This document shows, one piece after another, positions 1-12,193 of a stretch of DNA of 64,000 bases (the first letter of the stretch is position 1; every line of letters starts with the position of its first letter). Source of the DNA: Poa pratensis (lineage: Eukaryota > Streptophyta > Magnoliopsida > Poales > Poaceae). Under the pieces are notes generated by a model. It saw only the letters and a list, made by a program, of their open reading frames with translations, was not told where the DNA came from and made no database searches. A program made the position numbers and the translations under genes. The stretch spans positions 22,252,359 to 22,316,358 of the forward strand of contig CAMZMU010000107.1 of assembly GCA_947311845.1 (NCBI GenBank), read 5' to 3'.

Positions 1-658
1 GATATCGTTTCAGTTTGCTTAAATTCATAGTGTATTTGTTTTAGCATATGTATTTAACAATTGTAACTCTATTTACTAATGTATAGGGTCCAAAGCTTCA
101 ACATCCTTCTCTCAAGAAGTTGAGATAAGAAGAGATAGCTAGAGTGACATCTGCGAGGATTGTGGAAAAGGATGTAGGGAAGAAATCATATATTCTTTCC
201 GACCTATGACATGATAGGCTTAGTATAGATGAAATCTGTTATCGTTTTACCTCTTATGTTTGTCACATCTTGTGATGCAATTGTAAAGGTGAAATTGTGA
301 TGGAAATGTAAAGTTACATTGTGATATGAATGAAATCTGTTACCGTTTTAGTATTTGAGCTTGTGCTGTGAGATTTTAAGTATCTAGTGGCATTTGTAAA
401 CGTGGCATCCTGTAACCGAAATATGAGAAATGCTCAGTGCAAACGGGTGGATGGCAAACTCCGTATCTGATGAAGAAAAACTAAGGAAACGGAGGTCTGC
501 GCACAACCGTTGCCAAATGGAGACCTCATCGGAAACGGTTTTTGGCCTCCGTTACCGATGAAGGCCTTCACATCAGTGACAGAGGCGGGGACATGGACCC
601 TTTCTCTGTTGCCGAAGGGGTTTTTGGCCCGTTTCCGATGTGTCGTTCTGTACTAGTG
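1..658. mobile_element. CACTA (En/Spm) transposon, right-hand terminal part
   Basis: The right terminus is at 658: read on the minus strand the element begins CACTAGTACAGAACG, a grass CACTA terminus. From about 415 to 650 there are many short direct and inverted copies of a sub-terminal motif (variants of GGAAACGG, CCGTTACCGA and GTTTCCGATG), which is the usual transposase-binding architecture of this superfamily. The element lies inside the pol frame of a gypsy element; coding sequence resumes at 659. The left terminus and the 3-bp target duplication are outside the window. At 87-209 a short frame with one in-frame TAA (126-128), preceded by an intron-acceptor-like TATAG, could be the last exon of an element-encoded protein, but I do not recognise it. 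The rest of 1-415 is AT-rich and looks non-coding. Confidence 0.8.
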
Positions 659-2329
659 CCACCGGCATACGGTAGGGCTTCTTGGAAATTGGAGCGGTAC
701 CGGGAAGTAGATCTATGACAAACTCCACACTTCGGTCAGGAGGCATGCCAGGCAATTCTTCCGGGAACACATCCGGGAAGTCACACACCACGTGTATGTC
801 CTGGATTTCAGGAGGGGATTCGCCTTCCATAAAGCAAAGGAGGATCTCGGGTGAGTTGGGTATGATTGAACATGGAGGTCTAGACAGTGCAGACCAATAC
901 TTAACACTGTCGCCGGAAGAAGTGGTCACGGTGATGGTCTTGGCAGCATAGTCGAGATTAGCCCGGTATTTGGCTAGCCAGTTCATGCCCAGTATGACAT
1001 CAATGCCACTTGACCTCAGAGCTACCAAAGCGAAAGGAAAAGAGTAGTAACCGATAGTAATCTGGACCTCAGGAGTAACACCATCGGTTCGCCATTTAGA
1101 GCCAGGTGTGGAGATCGCCAAGGGATGGCTCATCTTCTCGAACGGTATGTGATGGTCTTTTGCAAACGCTATAGATATGAATGAATGCGATGCTCTAGAG
1201 TCAAACAAAACTGTAGCAAGATTGTTGTTGATTCGTAGCTCACCCATAAGGACGCCGGGGTCCTCTTCAGCTTCTTCGGCAGAGACGTGGTTCAGGCGAC
1301 CACGCACAATAGGTCCAGCCTTGCCAGCTGGTGGAGCGGGGGCTCGTGCAGGAGTTCCCGTGATAGTGGCTTTCTGGGGGCACTCCCTGGAGTAGTGGCC
1401 AGCCTGGCCACAGGCGTAGCAAGTGAGTCCAGGTGGAGCGGTTAGCTGAGGACGATACCCACTTCCGCTTGACCCAAATGTCGAAGTAGTGGGGCGCGGA
1501 GGTGGTGGCCTATATCCCGCGGCCCTAGGCATGAATGGAGCACGCGGCACAGCGTTGTAGGGAACAAACACCCTGCGCTTCTTGCTCTCAGAACCCGAGG
1601 AACTCTGGTGGTCCCCGTGTGCGGGCCTCTTGGAAGCCTCTAGTTCCTTCCTACCCTGCTCAAGAGTAAGAGCCTGGTTAAACAGCTCCTGGTAGGTCTG
1701 GAACCTGAAGGGCAGCAACTCATAGCGGAGCTGCGGCGAAAGACCCTTGCGGAACAGCTCTTGCTTGTCAGCATCATTGGTCACGTCCCTTGGGGCGTAA
1801 CGAGAGAGATGGTTGAAGTCACAACCATAAGTGCGGAGGTCCATACGTCCCTGTTGCAAATCCAGGAACTCCCTCCTCTTCAAATCCATGATCGGCTGGG
1901 GAATGTACTCCGCACGGAAGGCAGTGCGGAAATCAGCCCAAGTGAAGACATGGTTGGCTGGAAACAAGGCCACATGGCTTTCCCACCAACAACCAGCTGC
2001 ACCAACCAAGAGGTAGGTGGCGAAGTTACCTTGCTCGGCCACTGGAACATGCAGCGCGGAGAACTTGCGCTCCAAAGCACGAAGCCAGTCATCAGCTTCC
2101 AGTGGCTCCTTAGCATCAGCAAAGGTGGGTGGCTGCGAGCGCAGGAACTCAGTGAGAGTGTTGCAGCCATTCCTCTGTGCATTCTGCTGCACCAACTGCT
2201 CAAGCAGCGCTCATTGCGCCCACGGTTCTCCTCAATGGCCATCAAGACCTGAGCCATCGAGGGTGGCGGCGGCAGATCATCCTCATCATTGTTGTGGTTA
2301 CCGCGGCCTCCGCGGCCTCCTCGAGCCAT
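659..2329 (-). pseudogene. Broken gypsy gag-protease (RT start) gene
   Basis: The gene encodes the structural Gag protein that packages element RNA, then an aspartic protease, as one polyprotein. It starts at the ATG at 2329 (a Gly/Arg-rich N-terminus, MARGGRGGRG). A one-base frameshift near 2200-2210 moves the rest into another frame, open from about 2195 to the CACTA junction. Downstream are the retrotransposon Gag domain (W and Y-rich helices), a basic linker, one CCHC zinc knuckle (CX2CX4HX4C, core CYACGQAGHYSREC), then the protease. The protease active-site triplet, normally Asp-Ser/Thr-Gly, reads Asp-Ser-Arg (LFDSRASHSFIS), so the enzyme should be dead even apart from the frameshift. 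The frame ends a few residues into RT, where codons continue directly into the CACTA terminus. The copy is a non-functional relic. Confidence 0.85.
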
Positions 2330-2917
2330 TCTGGAGATTTGACAATGACACAGTTAGTATCTTTCTCCGAATGGTCGAACAATAGCATTAGCGTCTACTC
2401 AAGTACACAGACTAGGGACGATAATACCTTGTGTAACAACTAACAAGGAATCAACAAGATAGAACTTGGGTCAAAGATCAGCATCATGTGCTACTAGCGA
2501 GAGATGCAATGGTTAAGGAACCATATGATTCAACACACTCTAGTTGGCACAATCCGGGACCTTATGTTCAAGTCATTGGGTTAAAACCGAACAATACTGT
2601 GGATAATCACTTATTCGTTCGTTGGGTAACAGTGTTCAACCATCTGAGTTGACATCTGATTGTAGCGCAGCGGGAGCAACGTGACACATAACACTAAAGG
2701 TAGAACCCAACCAGTGATCCTAAAGTTTTGAGGTAACAGACGAGAATTAAAACTTTTAACTCAAATCGAGGTAAGATTGCTCCGAGATTAGAGGGTAACC
2801 AGATAAGGAGTAAAAAGAATCCTAAGATGGTTTTACAACTCATTTTTAGGTTAAAAATATTTTCACAAACACTAGACTCAACGTCGACCAGTAGAAGGGT
2901 TTCCTACAGGCAGTACT

Positions 2918-2929
2918 GCTCTGATACCA
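2918..2929 (-). promoter_or_regulatory. Primer-binding site (initiator Met-tRNA)
   Basis: On the minus strand this reads TGGTATCAGAGC, complementary to the 3' end of plant initiator Met-tRNA. It lies 3 bases inside the 5' LTR end (2933), the standard position for priming minus-strand DNA synthesis, and it fixes the orientation of the element. Confidence 0.9.
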
Positions 2930-2932
2930 ACT

Positions 2933-5900
2933 TGTAGCACCCGACCCGACTGCTATACAGTGATGTTGTGTGTCACCGGTTAAGCGATACAACCGGAGGT
3001 TACGGGTTTACCAATCCCCGGCCAAAACCTTTGGCAGGCGTTGCTCGGAATTGATCATCGGCAACGCAACACCCCGATTGATGCCTTAACACAGGCACAA
3101 CTATCAATGCATAAAAGAGAGATCAAGACTTGTGGAACAACTGGCACATCACAGACTCTACGACACAAAACATTATAGTTCAACTCTTATAATAGAGAAA
3201 GATAGCAAATTACAACCAGAGGTCACAGACCCAACATTACAACATGCGGAAGCAAATTAAGTTGTTCTAAACAATAAGATCCAAATTATGGCCTAAGAGG
3301 CCTACAGATAAACATCCAGCGCCAGATGTTCCGGGATGTCCCAAGCTGCCACCTGGGAACCCCAGACTACTCGTCGACGTCCACAAAGAACCCACCTTCG
3401 AGGTCGGTGAAGTCCTCCTCTGAAACAAAACAAACGACGTTGAGTTCGACGAACTCGCAAGATTATATAAGAGCTTTAGCTCGATGAGGCTTTCAAAGTT
3501 TTATGGCTGTTTTGCATAAAGCTGATTTTATTTATGAAAACATAACTCAATGGCATCGACTATTCAGAGTATTTTAAAAGAGGTAAGAAGTAACTCTTTT
3601 CTTTGTTCACCTTACTCATCATCAACCACCATTTACCCTGTACCTGTTCTACAAAGGCACCTCCCCGAATCACCCTCGAGGAAGTCAACCTTGCATTCTT
3701 GAGTAGTACCTCTAGTACTCAGTTTTTAATCATTCCGTTCAAGTTATTCTATGATCTTATCATCCTTTCCCAAGTTGTCCGTAACCGTGGACACGGCTTT
3801 TCGAAAAGATTTAACCCTGCAGGGGTGTACAATGTTTGCCACGCGTACCGTCCGACCCATTGCCTGTACAATTAGCTTTCTTCCATGGAAAGCCGGCTGG
3901 GTGGGAGCGGTGACGACTTCTCCCTTGCTTGAGACTTTCCAGGATCATCAGTGGCGATAGGACAGGTTCAGTGCCTCCAACACCCTGCCCCACGGCCACT
4001 TATTTTCCTAACACCACAATCCTCATCCCATTCACAACCACCATCATCATGCACGCGCAAATGGAAGTTCGAACTAGAGGACCCTAGCTAGCCCCTCACA
4101 AGTTATCTAGTCGAATAAGGGTTCCTGCAATTGCATAGGCCTCACGCATGGTTGCACGCTCAGTCTTGGTTCAAGAGGTAAAGAACTCGCACCTAGGCGG
4201 CGAGAACGAGACAAAGCACCACAACCACAGTGGCCTCTCATCCCCACCTTTAAGCATTTTATTACCTGTCACCACAATTTCTCCACCATCATCAGAACAT
4301 TTGAGCACCTGTTTCCAACATGAAATATCCATCGGACGAATAACTTTTAACTAAGCATGGCTAAGCATCAACATAGCATAGTTAAGTATCTCCGGCCAAC
4401 AATACAAACCTATGGATAATAGGAGGGAAATCGGTAATGGCATCGGAAACTTAATGCAACTATAGGATACTCTAATCCAATAGAAATTGACATTTAGAAC
4501 CGCATGCAATATTATAGTGGAGAAAATATTTGCAGAAACATAGGATAAGATATGCTCAGAGGGGGGATTACGCTTGCCTTGCTCAACGTGCTGATAGTAC
4601 GGATCGTCGGGGTATCGCGGAGTTACCCCGGCTGCTTGATCTATCGAAGCATAGCAACGAAAGAACAATCAATCTCAACACAAGCTTTAACAATGCAATG
4701 CGCAAACACATGATGACATGCCAATTTCAATCCCCGGAAAGAGGACGATTCAATCTATTCAACTTAAACGGAGTTCGGATGCTTAGAGGGCACATCTCGA
4801 ATATACCGTGGAGTTAAGTAAAGTAGCATATTTACTTGTTAATTAAAATGATGAAACCCGATGTTTAACCTGCATATGAATGACATGCGCATGTGAAAGA
4901 TGCAGTGTTTAGGTGATTAATCATTAATGTAAACAAAATCCAAAGATTGGGCTGAAACAGGGTAAAAAGGAGTATCCGGATTCAAATTCGGAAAATTCCG
5001 GATTTGGTACCGGGAGGAATCCGGTTTCAGGTCCGGATAATTCCGGGTTTGGCACCGGGAATCAAGTCCGGAATTATTTCCGGGCCAATTCCGGGTGTAT
5101 ACCGGGCGAAACTGGGTGAGTCCAGTAGCTATTTCCTTAATCCGGAATAGAATCCGGAAAATTCCGGGAATTGCACCGGATTTTCCAACTCGACGGAGAG
5201 CAACGGCGATTCGACGAATTAGCGAGAGAGAGAGGGGATGGAGATGTCCATTTGGACCGCAAGCTCACCCTGAGCTCGTGGATGTGCTCGGCGGAGACGG
5301 AGATGGACGGAGATGGCCGGAATCGCTCGGCGCGGCGGCGGCCGTGGTCGGAGAAGAACGGCTCGTGCGCGACAATGCGGGCGAACAGGCTCGATTCCTT
5401 TGGCGAGGTTTCAGAGGAGATCACGGCGGAGACGGTGGTGGTCTTCTATTTGCTCGGGGGCTCCTCAATCACCGGCCTCGAGCTCGGCCATGGCGCGGCG
5501 GTGTGGAGCTCGCGGGGAGAAAGAAATGGGGAGAGAGGGCAGGTGAGCGAGTGGGGGATGGGGAGCAGCGCGCGGTGGGGGCCTCCTCTTCTCCTCGACG
5601 CGGCAGGAGGGCGCGGGGCGCAGGGGCGCGGCCACGGCGACGAGCGGGCGCGGCTCGAGCGGCTCGCTCGGTCGCTACAGGGAAGAAGACGCAGCTTTTG
5701 CAAAATCCCCCCTGGAACTTTTGTTTCCATCACGGATAGGTCCTTCTCTCTTTTTCTTTTAGAACCAGCAGCATTTCCCTGATTTTATTGAGGCACTTAA
5801 ACTTTTTAGAAAAATTTGATAAAATTCTTGTGGCCTCCCAGCAGCATGTAGAAGCACCACAAAATTTGGGGTTGCAAAATAAAATAGCTTGGACAACAAA

Positions 5901-6224
5901 TGTTCATAGGGTTTATTTAAGGCATTTTCTTAAATCAAAATTATAATCCTTTAGAAATTTCAGAGCAAGTTCAAAATATTATTTTTGAACTCTTGGAACC
6001 TCCTTGACAAATATAAGATGTCAAACTATTTTTGTTTTGCAAATTTGAGTGTCTTCATTGTTTTGAGATTTCTGTGTTGAAGCAGGTTTGGCATTTGGTG
6101 TTTCAATGTTGCCAAACCAATTAGTGTGTTGTTTAGCAAGTTAATATGGATGCCATGATGCAATGCAACACAAAAGCGAAAATTTTACTCAGGTTTTTAG
6201 GTTCTCAAGCTTTGGGCTGTTACA
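2933..6224 (-). repeat. 5' LTR (3292 bp) of the Tekay-like gypsy element
   Basis: On the plus strand the LTR begins TGTAGCACCCGACC at 2933 and ends GGGCTGTTACA at 6224, giving the canonical TG...CA ends with long complementary termini. The partner LTR is out of the window, so neither LTR divergence nor target duplication can be measured. Inside, 4970-5180 is a run of degenerate TCCGG-containing repeats and 5200-5690 is a GC-rich block with several overlapping open frames on both strands. I see no recognisable domain in those frames and treat them as LTR sequence, probably the promoter/leader part, not as genes. The remainder is AT-rich and non-coding. Confidence 0.82.
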
Positions 6225-6266
6225 GGGGGCGGCGACCCCCCTGAACTCAACATAGATCCGCCCCTG
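6225..6266. mobile_element. DNA-transposon terminal fragment (CAGGGGCGGA end)
   Basis: Read on the minus strand from 6266 the sequence starts CAGGGGCGGATCTATG and runs into a G/C tract. CAGGGGCGGA ends are frequent on hAT-type elements and their miniature derivatives in grasses. The gypsy element appears to have inserted within about 40 bases of this terminus, so the rest of the transposon would be left of the window. The assignment rests only on the terminus and is tentative. Confidence 0.35.
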
Positions 6267-6663
6267 GTCTTAGATATTTTTACCTTTATGATAGTTTTCG
6301 ATTGAAGTATCTTATTGCATTCTCTACTCCTATAAAAACCACAGTTGGTGATGATGGTGTGCCTGCCATCTTTCATCCAGGATCGTTCGATTTATATCTA
6401 ACGGATAAGAACACCCACATTACACATTTGCAGATAACTCCTTGTGTTTCTATCTCTTCCCCACCTCATCCAACCACCTGAAAATGGGGAAAAACCACCA
6501 GAAAAAACAAAAAACTCGATTAAATCCAAACTGTCCCTGGTGGAATTTATTGATAAATGTGATGAATAATGATATTTTTGCTTTATTTAATATCCTTGTA
6601 AGGGTGAAAATAAATAATGACCGTGGCAAGGAAATGATACTGTAGTCTTCGATTGGAGTAGTA

Positions 6664-6900
6664 CTACCTCCATTCCAACGAATAAGGCGCGTACGTTTTT
6701 CAAGATTTGTCTTTAACCAAAAATTAATCCATGTATATAAGGACTATTTGATATAGAATTGGTATCATCAGAAAGTGGTTTTCAATATGAATCTAACAAT
6801 ATTAATAATGTACTATATAATTGAAATATTGTTGTTCAATTCTTTCGGTCAAAATTTGTCTCAAAATGCGCGTGCGACTTATTCATAGAAACGGAGAGAG
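6664..6900. mobile_element. Stowaway-type (Tc1/mariner) MITE, 237 bp
   Basis: The terminal inverted repeats are imperfect but clear over about 35 bases: the left end CTACCTCCATTCCAACGAAT pairs with the right end, whose complement reads CTCTCTCCGTTTCTATGAAT. The element is bounded by the TA duplication typical of Stowaway (6662-6663 and 6901-6902). It has no coding capacity and would be mobilised in trans by a mariner transposase. Confidence 0.8.
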
Positions 6901-6902
6901 TA

Positions 6903-9900
6903 TAATCAGGGTGCTTTGTCCTAAAAAAAACGTTACATTTGGTATGCAAGGCAGAGCACTACGAGAGGACATTACATGAGAACGTGCTCTTGATCATGAA
7001 GCTGACAGCTCCATTTCTTTGGATTAGTAGCGGCGACAAGCTACACATTAGTTTATGCCACCGTGCACCATTTGCCCCCTTCAAACCATTCCACTCCAGA
7101 TGTTGCGAAACCGCTCGTGAGTGTCCTTGCATTGCATACCAACCATGCAAGCCACCCTGGATTAGGAAGAGGCAGACGGACTAGTAAAGCTGTTGCTGCT
7201 TTTTTCTCAATCCAAATCGTTAAACAGTGCACATCCGTTGGTTTCTTTCAATGCTAGTACGTACTGTCAATGTGTATCTGTTACGACGACTTGCTGCTTT
7301 CATTGAACATGCATTGCCTCCTTCGTTTCTGTAGATAGGAAAGCTGTCCAGCTCCTCTCAAACAGTCTATTGTAGGTGAGGAAAAGGATATCTCGAATTA
7401 GATTTTATTTTTTGAGTGAAACCTCGAATTAGCCAGGGCAGCTCGATTTGGGGACTTATGTGGGGTCCTAGCCTTGTAGGCCTTAATCAAATCATCCAGG
7501 GGGGAGGCCTAATCTGAATTTAAAGAAGGTCCTAATCAATTGGGACTTCTCCACAAATGCAACATCTCTACCTAGCTCACCAACTCAACAATTAGGCCTG
7601 CTTAGAACATAAATTTCTTTTAAAATTTGTCCTAGCATTGGGCCATTTTTTGGGTACGTAAATGCTCGTTTTTACCTTAGTTTTTTCTTTACATTTCGAA
7701 GTAGTTTCAGTTTTATCCGGTGCCTTACTTTTCTAAAGAGTGTTGTCCAGTTTTTTTTTAATTCTGCTTTGAGTCTCTTCTTGTTTTTGACTCATCTCCT
7801 TTTTATCCCTTGCATCAATTGTTTCGGCACTGTAACCTAGTTGTTCCGCTTCCTCGGTGTCCTCTTCTTTCTCTTGGTCTTGTGTGTGTCTTGCCGCAGA
7901 GAGTCTTCTCCGACATGGTCATGTGAGTTTAAGAGGTCTTCTTACTCTTGACTCTGTCATTGACTTTCTCTCCTTCTATAAGATTGTTCTTCTTCAGACC
8001 AAGCTAGTCTTTTTTGTTGATGTGTTTTTACCATCTCTAGTAATATGAGAACTAACTCAAAAGATTAAAGGGGTCGACTAGAGAGAGGGGGGGTGTGTGA
8101 ACACGCGACAATAAATTTTACTTTATTTAGTCAATTTAGTGATTTCTCAAATAAGTTTTCTAAATTATGCAACTAGGCGAGCAATCTATATGATGAGCAA
8201 GATACAATCTAGCATACGAGATACAAAAGTAAGCTATACTAGCAACAAGTAATTAAAGGAGGTTAAGATATAACGACACAATGAGCGTTAACATTTTTTA
8301 TAGAACATGTGGTAGCCCGTCGGCCATGCTTCAATTTAGCCACGTCCCAATGCATAAAAAGTTAAGGCTATCACAAGCGTCTGCGATATGCCAAGGATGA
8401 TGCATTTGAAGTCATCGAAGGATGGACATAGCTTGACGGAGGAAGTGACACATGGTGTAGATGTCATGATGACGACGACCGCGCATGTCGATGGAGATGC
8501 CACACCTCAGAGGAGCCTTGGCAGCAATAGTCGGGAGGGTCAATGAAGCACCGAGTGGCGATTACGATTTTGGGGCGGTTTGTCGATGATGACCTCATGC
8601 AACTTCAGTGCTATCTGAAGGGTTGACGAGTGACCACCAATTTCGATGTAGTCGAGTGCGTACTTGAAAATGACGAGAAGATTAGGAGAGGCCCGTCGTG
8701 GACCATGCGTGATATAGGTTGATCCAATCCCCGCTCAAGAACGAAAATGGCACAAAATTTTCACGCTTGCGCGTGAGATCAAGGAGAAGCTTATTTCTAG
8801 TAAACTTGTATTTTATGTGTTTGTGCAACCGGGTTTCAACCCCTTTCTATTAAGCAACGAACATAACACGTTCCACATAAAACATACCTTTTGTGTTATA
8901 TTTACCTGCTCAATGGGCAAAGGTGGGATGTAGTTGAGAATGAAAACACTTAATAACCACAAATGCCTTACTTTTTCGTAAAGAAAAAACAGATGCCTTA
9001 CTTTTGTTGCACTTTGTTGAAAGATTTTGTTCGGAAAGGGACGCGACGTGGTAGAAAAAAGCAAACTAAGTTAATAATAGTACCATTTACTCAACCCTTA
9101 AAACAAACCTTCCGCAGATGCAGCATATCTCTAAGGGCATGTACAATGATGTAATCTTAGCTTCTCCACGTAGGATAATTGCTGAGTTGGACTTAAAGTT
9201 TTGGATAACTCCCAAAGAGTAGGCAGTCTGCGCGGATGCACTGAACTGTGCTCGCTCCATGTCACCATGTGGCACGCTCGACGACACGGCCTCGTGATGC
9301 GCCAACCGAACCGATGAGCGAGGTGGCCATCCTTCTGTGCGTCGTTAGAGAGAGGTGGCCATCCCCCGCCCCAGGGCTGGCTGGCTTTTGGCAAAAGAGG
9401 CCAGCTCTGCTTTCTCCTCGCCTTTGGATCGATGGACGTTCCAAAAGATCATGGCAAAGACCAAATCTTGTGGGCGAAAAGTTGCATCAACTCAGCCGCC
9501 CCTAGCTAGTGATCCGATTTGATGATCATTTCGATGAGCCCCACTTCCTCGTCTCCTTCTCTGTTGGCCCGGGCAGGCTCATACTATCAATTTCATCTCT
9601 AAACAACCAAAATGTGGAGTGCGGCTATTTGGAAAGGACATTTTGCTTTTCCGGGCAATGCGATACTAGAAGACTCCAAAGAAGAGCAATGTGATGGAAA
9701 AATTATTTTGAGTAGAGAAGCAGCTGGGGTCTTCCCAGATCGTTGACCTGCCATATACGTACTTTGCTGCAATCTTGCTCCAGCTGCCGTACGTGCAACG
9801 ATCGACAGGGGCTGCCACAGTACTGTCGGGGCGCCGTGTAGCGTAGCTCATTAATGCCACCACCTCATAAATGGCGACTCCAGTGCTCGTGTTTACCACG

Positions 9901-10612
9901 GAACAGAAACTTCCCGGCAAGATCTTCCTTCCGCAACTCCGGGGTTCAATCACAGCTGTAGTGTAGGGTGCCAATCGCCAAACTGATGGGGACGGCGCCA
10001 GAAACTGTATCCGGGTCTTGCCAATGCTGTGGTGTAAACAGCTCCATCTTTTCGTACATGCCACTAGTTCGTGGGGCCTTCACGTGACATGTCGGGATTT
10101 GAATGCATGCCGGATTTTTTTTCTCCAAGTACTAGTACAACACTAGCATGAATATTTGGGAAATCCGACCTGCTACTCACATTGTTTTTCTTTTTCCGAA
10201 AAGGCTAAAGGCCAAATATTAATATTAAAACAAACTATTAATACAAAATACACTTACAAAATTTGAAAATAAGATCCCAGGACTCAGTATCGACGCCTTC
10301 TTCCGGCTTCATCCATCCGCGGTGCGAAGGAGATGAGATCGGTGCCGCCTTTGAACCTTATCACCATTTGCTCTAGTATATCCGGGTCTTCGGCGCAAAC
10401 CAAGACTATGCAATTTCGAGCAATGTAGGAAAACTTCACTTCACATTAAGCCATGTGGGACAACAAGTCAGGAGAGCTTTGATGAGATTTTGATTTGGAT
10501 TAGAATTTTCCAAGTAAAGTTAGATTATGGATTTTCATTGATGTGGCCTCACCGATACGGCCACTTTGGAAAATTAGAAATAGGGCTTGTTACCAAGGAT
10601 CTATCCTCGGGA
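6903..10612. other. Intergenic DNA, no recognisable gene
   Basis: No open frame here has a recognisable domain or convincing splice structure. Possible relics: about 8063-8300 resembles an eroded end of a Sirevirus LTR (GGTCGACTAGAGAGAGG compares with GGATGTCGCCTAGAGGGG of the element at 12311), and about 10180-10460 resembles the 3' end of a LINE on the minus strand (T-rich start, then the complement of GGCCTTTAGCCTTTTC). A MITE-like phrase GGGCATGTACAATG lies near 9136, but I could not find a matching inverted end. Confidence 0.5.
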
Positions 10613-10613
10613 T

Positions 10614-12193
10614 TAGGGCCGGTCCAAACAAAATTTGGGCCCAGGGCGAATATTTATATTAAACATTTGTACTTATTTAAACATGCTATAGTATTAATTA
10701 GTATACTTTTTATTTTTTAGTTAGCATTGCTAACCACATAAAAATGTTAAATGTTAGTTATAGCGTTCATTTCATACCGTTGTAATGCATACCACTGAAG
10801 CTACATTTGCGTCATGCTAGATTTCAATTCTATTTTTTATCATAGTTTTTCTTCATCGGTTAATTTCTGGTAAATGTATATAGTATGTAGTGTATACATA
10901 TTTATGGTAGATATATATAAAGCACATGGTTTAACAAATATCTTATAGATGGTTTTAGTGTATGATTAGATGTGTATTTATAGAGGTGAATTTTACGGTG
11001 CCCTGGTACTCCAAATTCATGCGGTGGAGTAGCTGGTAGATCTTGCCGTCCGTAGAGAAGGGCATTTTAGACCTTTTACCCTCTTATATCCCATGGACCC
11101 AATAAATCGAGCAACCAGGAGCAGCCGCGTTTGAATTCTATTGCCCAAATCAGAGCGAGTAAACCAGGGCAGTCGGACTCCGTCAGGATTTCCTGCCTAG
11201 CGCCGCCGCTTCCATCGCTATCGACCCTCGCGCCTCCGTTCAGGCCCGCCCTCCCGACCGATCGAGCGCTCGCCGCCGCGACAGGCTACTCTCCTCCCAT
11301 TCTGCATCTTGCCGACTAGGGAAACGGGCCCTACTCCTGCCCCCTGTCAGCGCTCCTTCGTCAGAGGGCTGGCCGGCGCCTTGCCCCCCTCCTCGCCCCG
11401 TGGAGCCCCGTCCCGGTTACGTTTGGCGATCTGATTCGTGGTAAAATTTGAATATTGTAAAAAAACTACATGAAACGACCAAAAGACCCCTCGAATGGAG
11501 GTACTCCGTGAGATTTGTCTAAGTTTGAAGTTGGTACTCCCTTTGCTAGACGTGCAGTATCAGAAAGCACGAACCATTGGATCGGTAAATATGGACGGCT
11601 CCAGTTAATTTCGGGGTACAATACAAGTCCTCCTTACAGAAACTTTTAGTGTATGATCAAATATGTCTTGCAAGAATATAGCGGGTACATTAATCAGTTG
11701 ACAACGTGTACAAGATGTGTACTTAGTATTATTATCCCTAATAATAATCATTGATAAATAAATAAAGTAAACATATTATACTACTTTCGCATATAAATGA
11801 TTTGATTGTTTGATATACACATCCACAATACACTCGGTATCATCAGATCTGTAGAAGTTCTGGTGTAGGTTTCTAAGATAAATAATACGTGCACACAATT
11901 GACACATATTTTAGTTTTTACAAAATGTAGGACTTCCATCGAAGGGAAACTATGAACCTAGTTAAACTCGTTAATTAGATTAGTTTGTTCCTACATATGT
12001 GTGGTACACACTATTAGTCGGTCATGTGGACCTCCTCCTGGAATTTAGCCTTTTAATATATATATGTAATAGTCTTTTCACATGATAGATAACAAATATA
12101 AAAATAATTAATACACTTTCATATTTGGGGGCCTCCTCTTATCGGGGCCCAAGGAGGTTGCCCCATTTGCCCGGGCTATCAAACGACCCTGCT
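10614..12193. mobile_element. Possible non-autonomous DNA transposon with GGGCC-rich ends
   Basis: The left end (TAGGGCCGGTCC, then TTTGGGCCCAGGGCGAA) and the complement of the right end (CAGGGTCGTTTGATAGCCC, then TTGGGCCCC) share a layout common in grass hAT-like elements, but the inverted repeat is weak and I could not confirm an 8-bp target duplication. Between the ends lie AT-rich sequence and a GC-rich island (about 11130-11430) with a short open frame of no recognised domain. Treat as a candidate only. Confidence 0.3.

Larger units (their letters stand above)
659..6224 (-). mobile_element. Ty3/gypsy LTR retrotransposon, Tekay/RIRE3-like, 5' part
   Basis: Reading leftwards on the minus strand: a long 5' LTR (6224-2933), a Met-tRNA primer-binding site, a leader of about 590 bases (2917-2330) in which I see no gene, then gag-protease and the first residues of reverse transcriptase, where a CACTA element has inserted. 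The remainder of pol and the 3' LTR lie left of the window. The LTR of about 3.3 kb, the primer site and the RT-entry motif (MPPDRSVEFVIDLLPGTAPI) point to the Tekay/Del (RIRE3-like) chromovirus group. Clade assignment is inference, since the RT core and chromodomain cannot be seen. Confidence 0.85.

Noticed and set aside
5095..5782. Overlapping open frames of up to 214 codons on both strands
   Set aside because: They lie within an LTR, in a GC-rich block where stops are rare in every frame, and show no domain or conserved composition.
9131..9160. GGGCATGTACAATG phrase as a MITE terminus
   Set aside because: I could not find a complementary end or a target duplication within reach.
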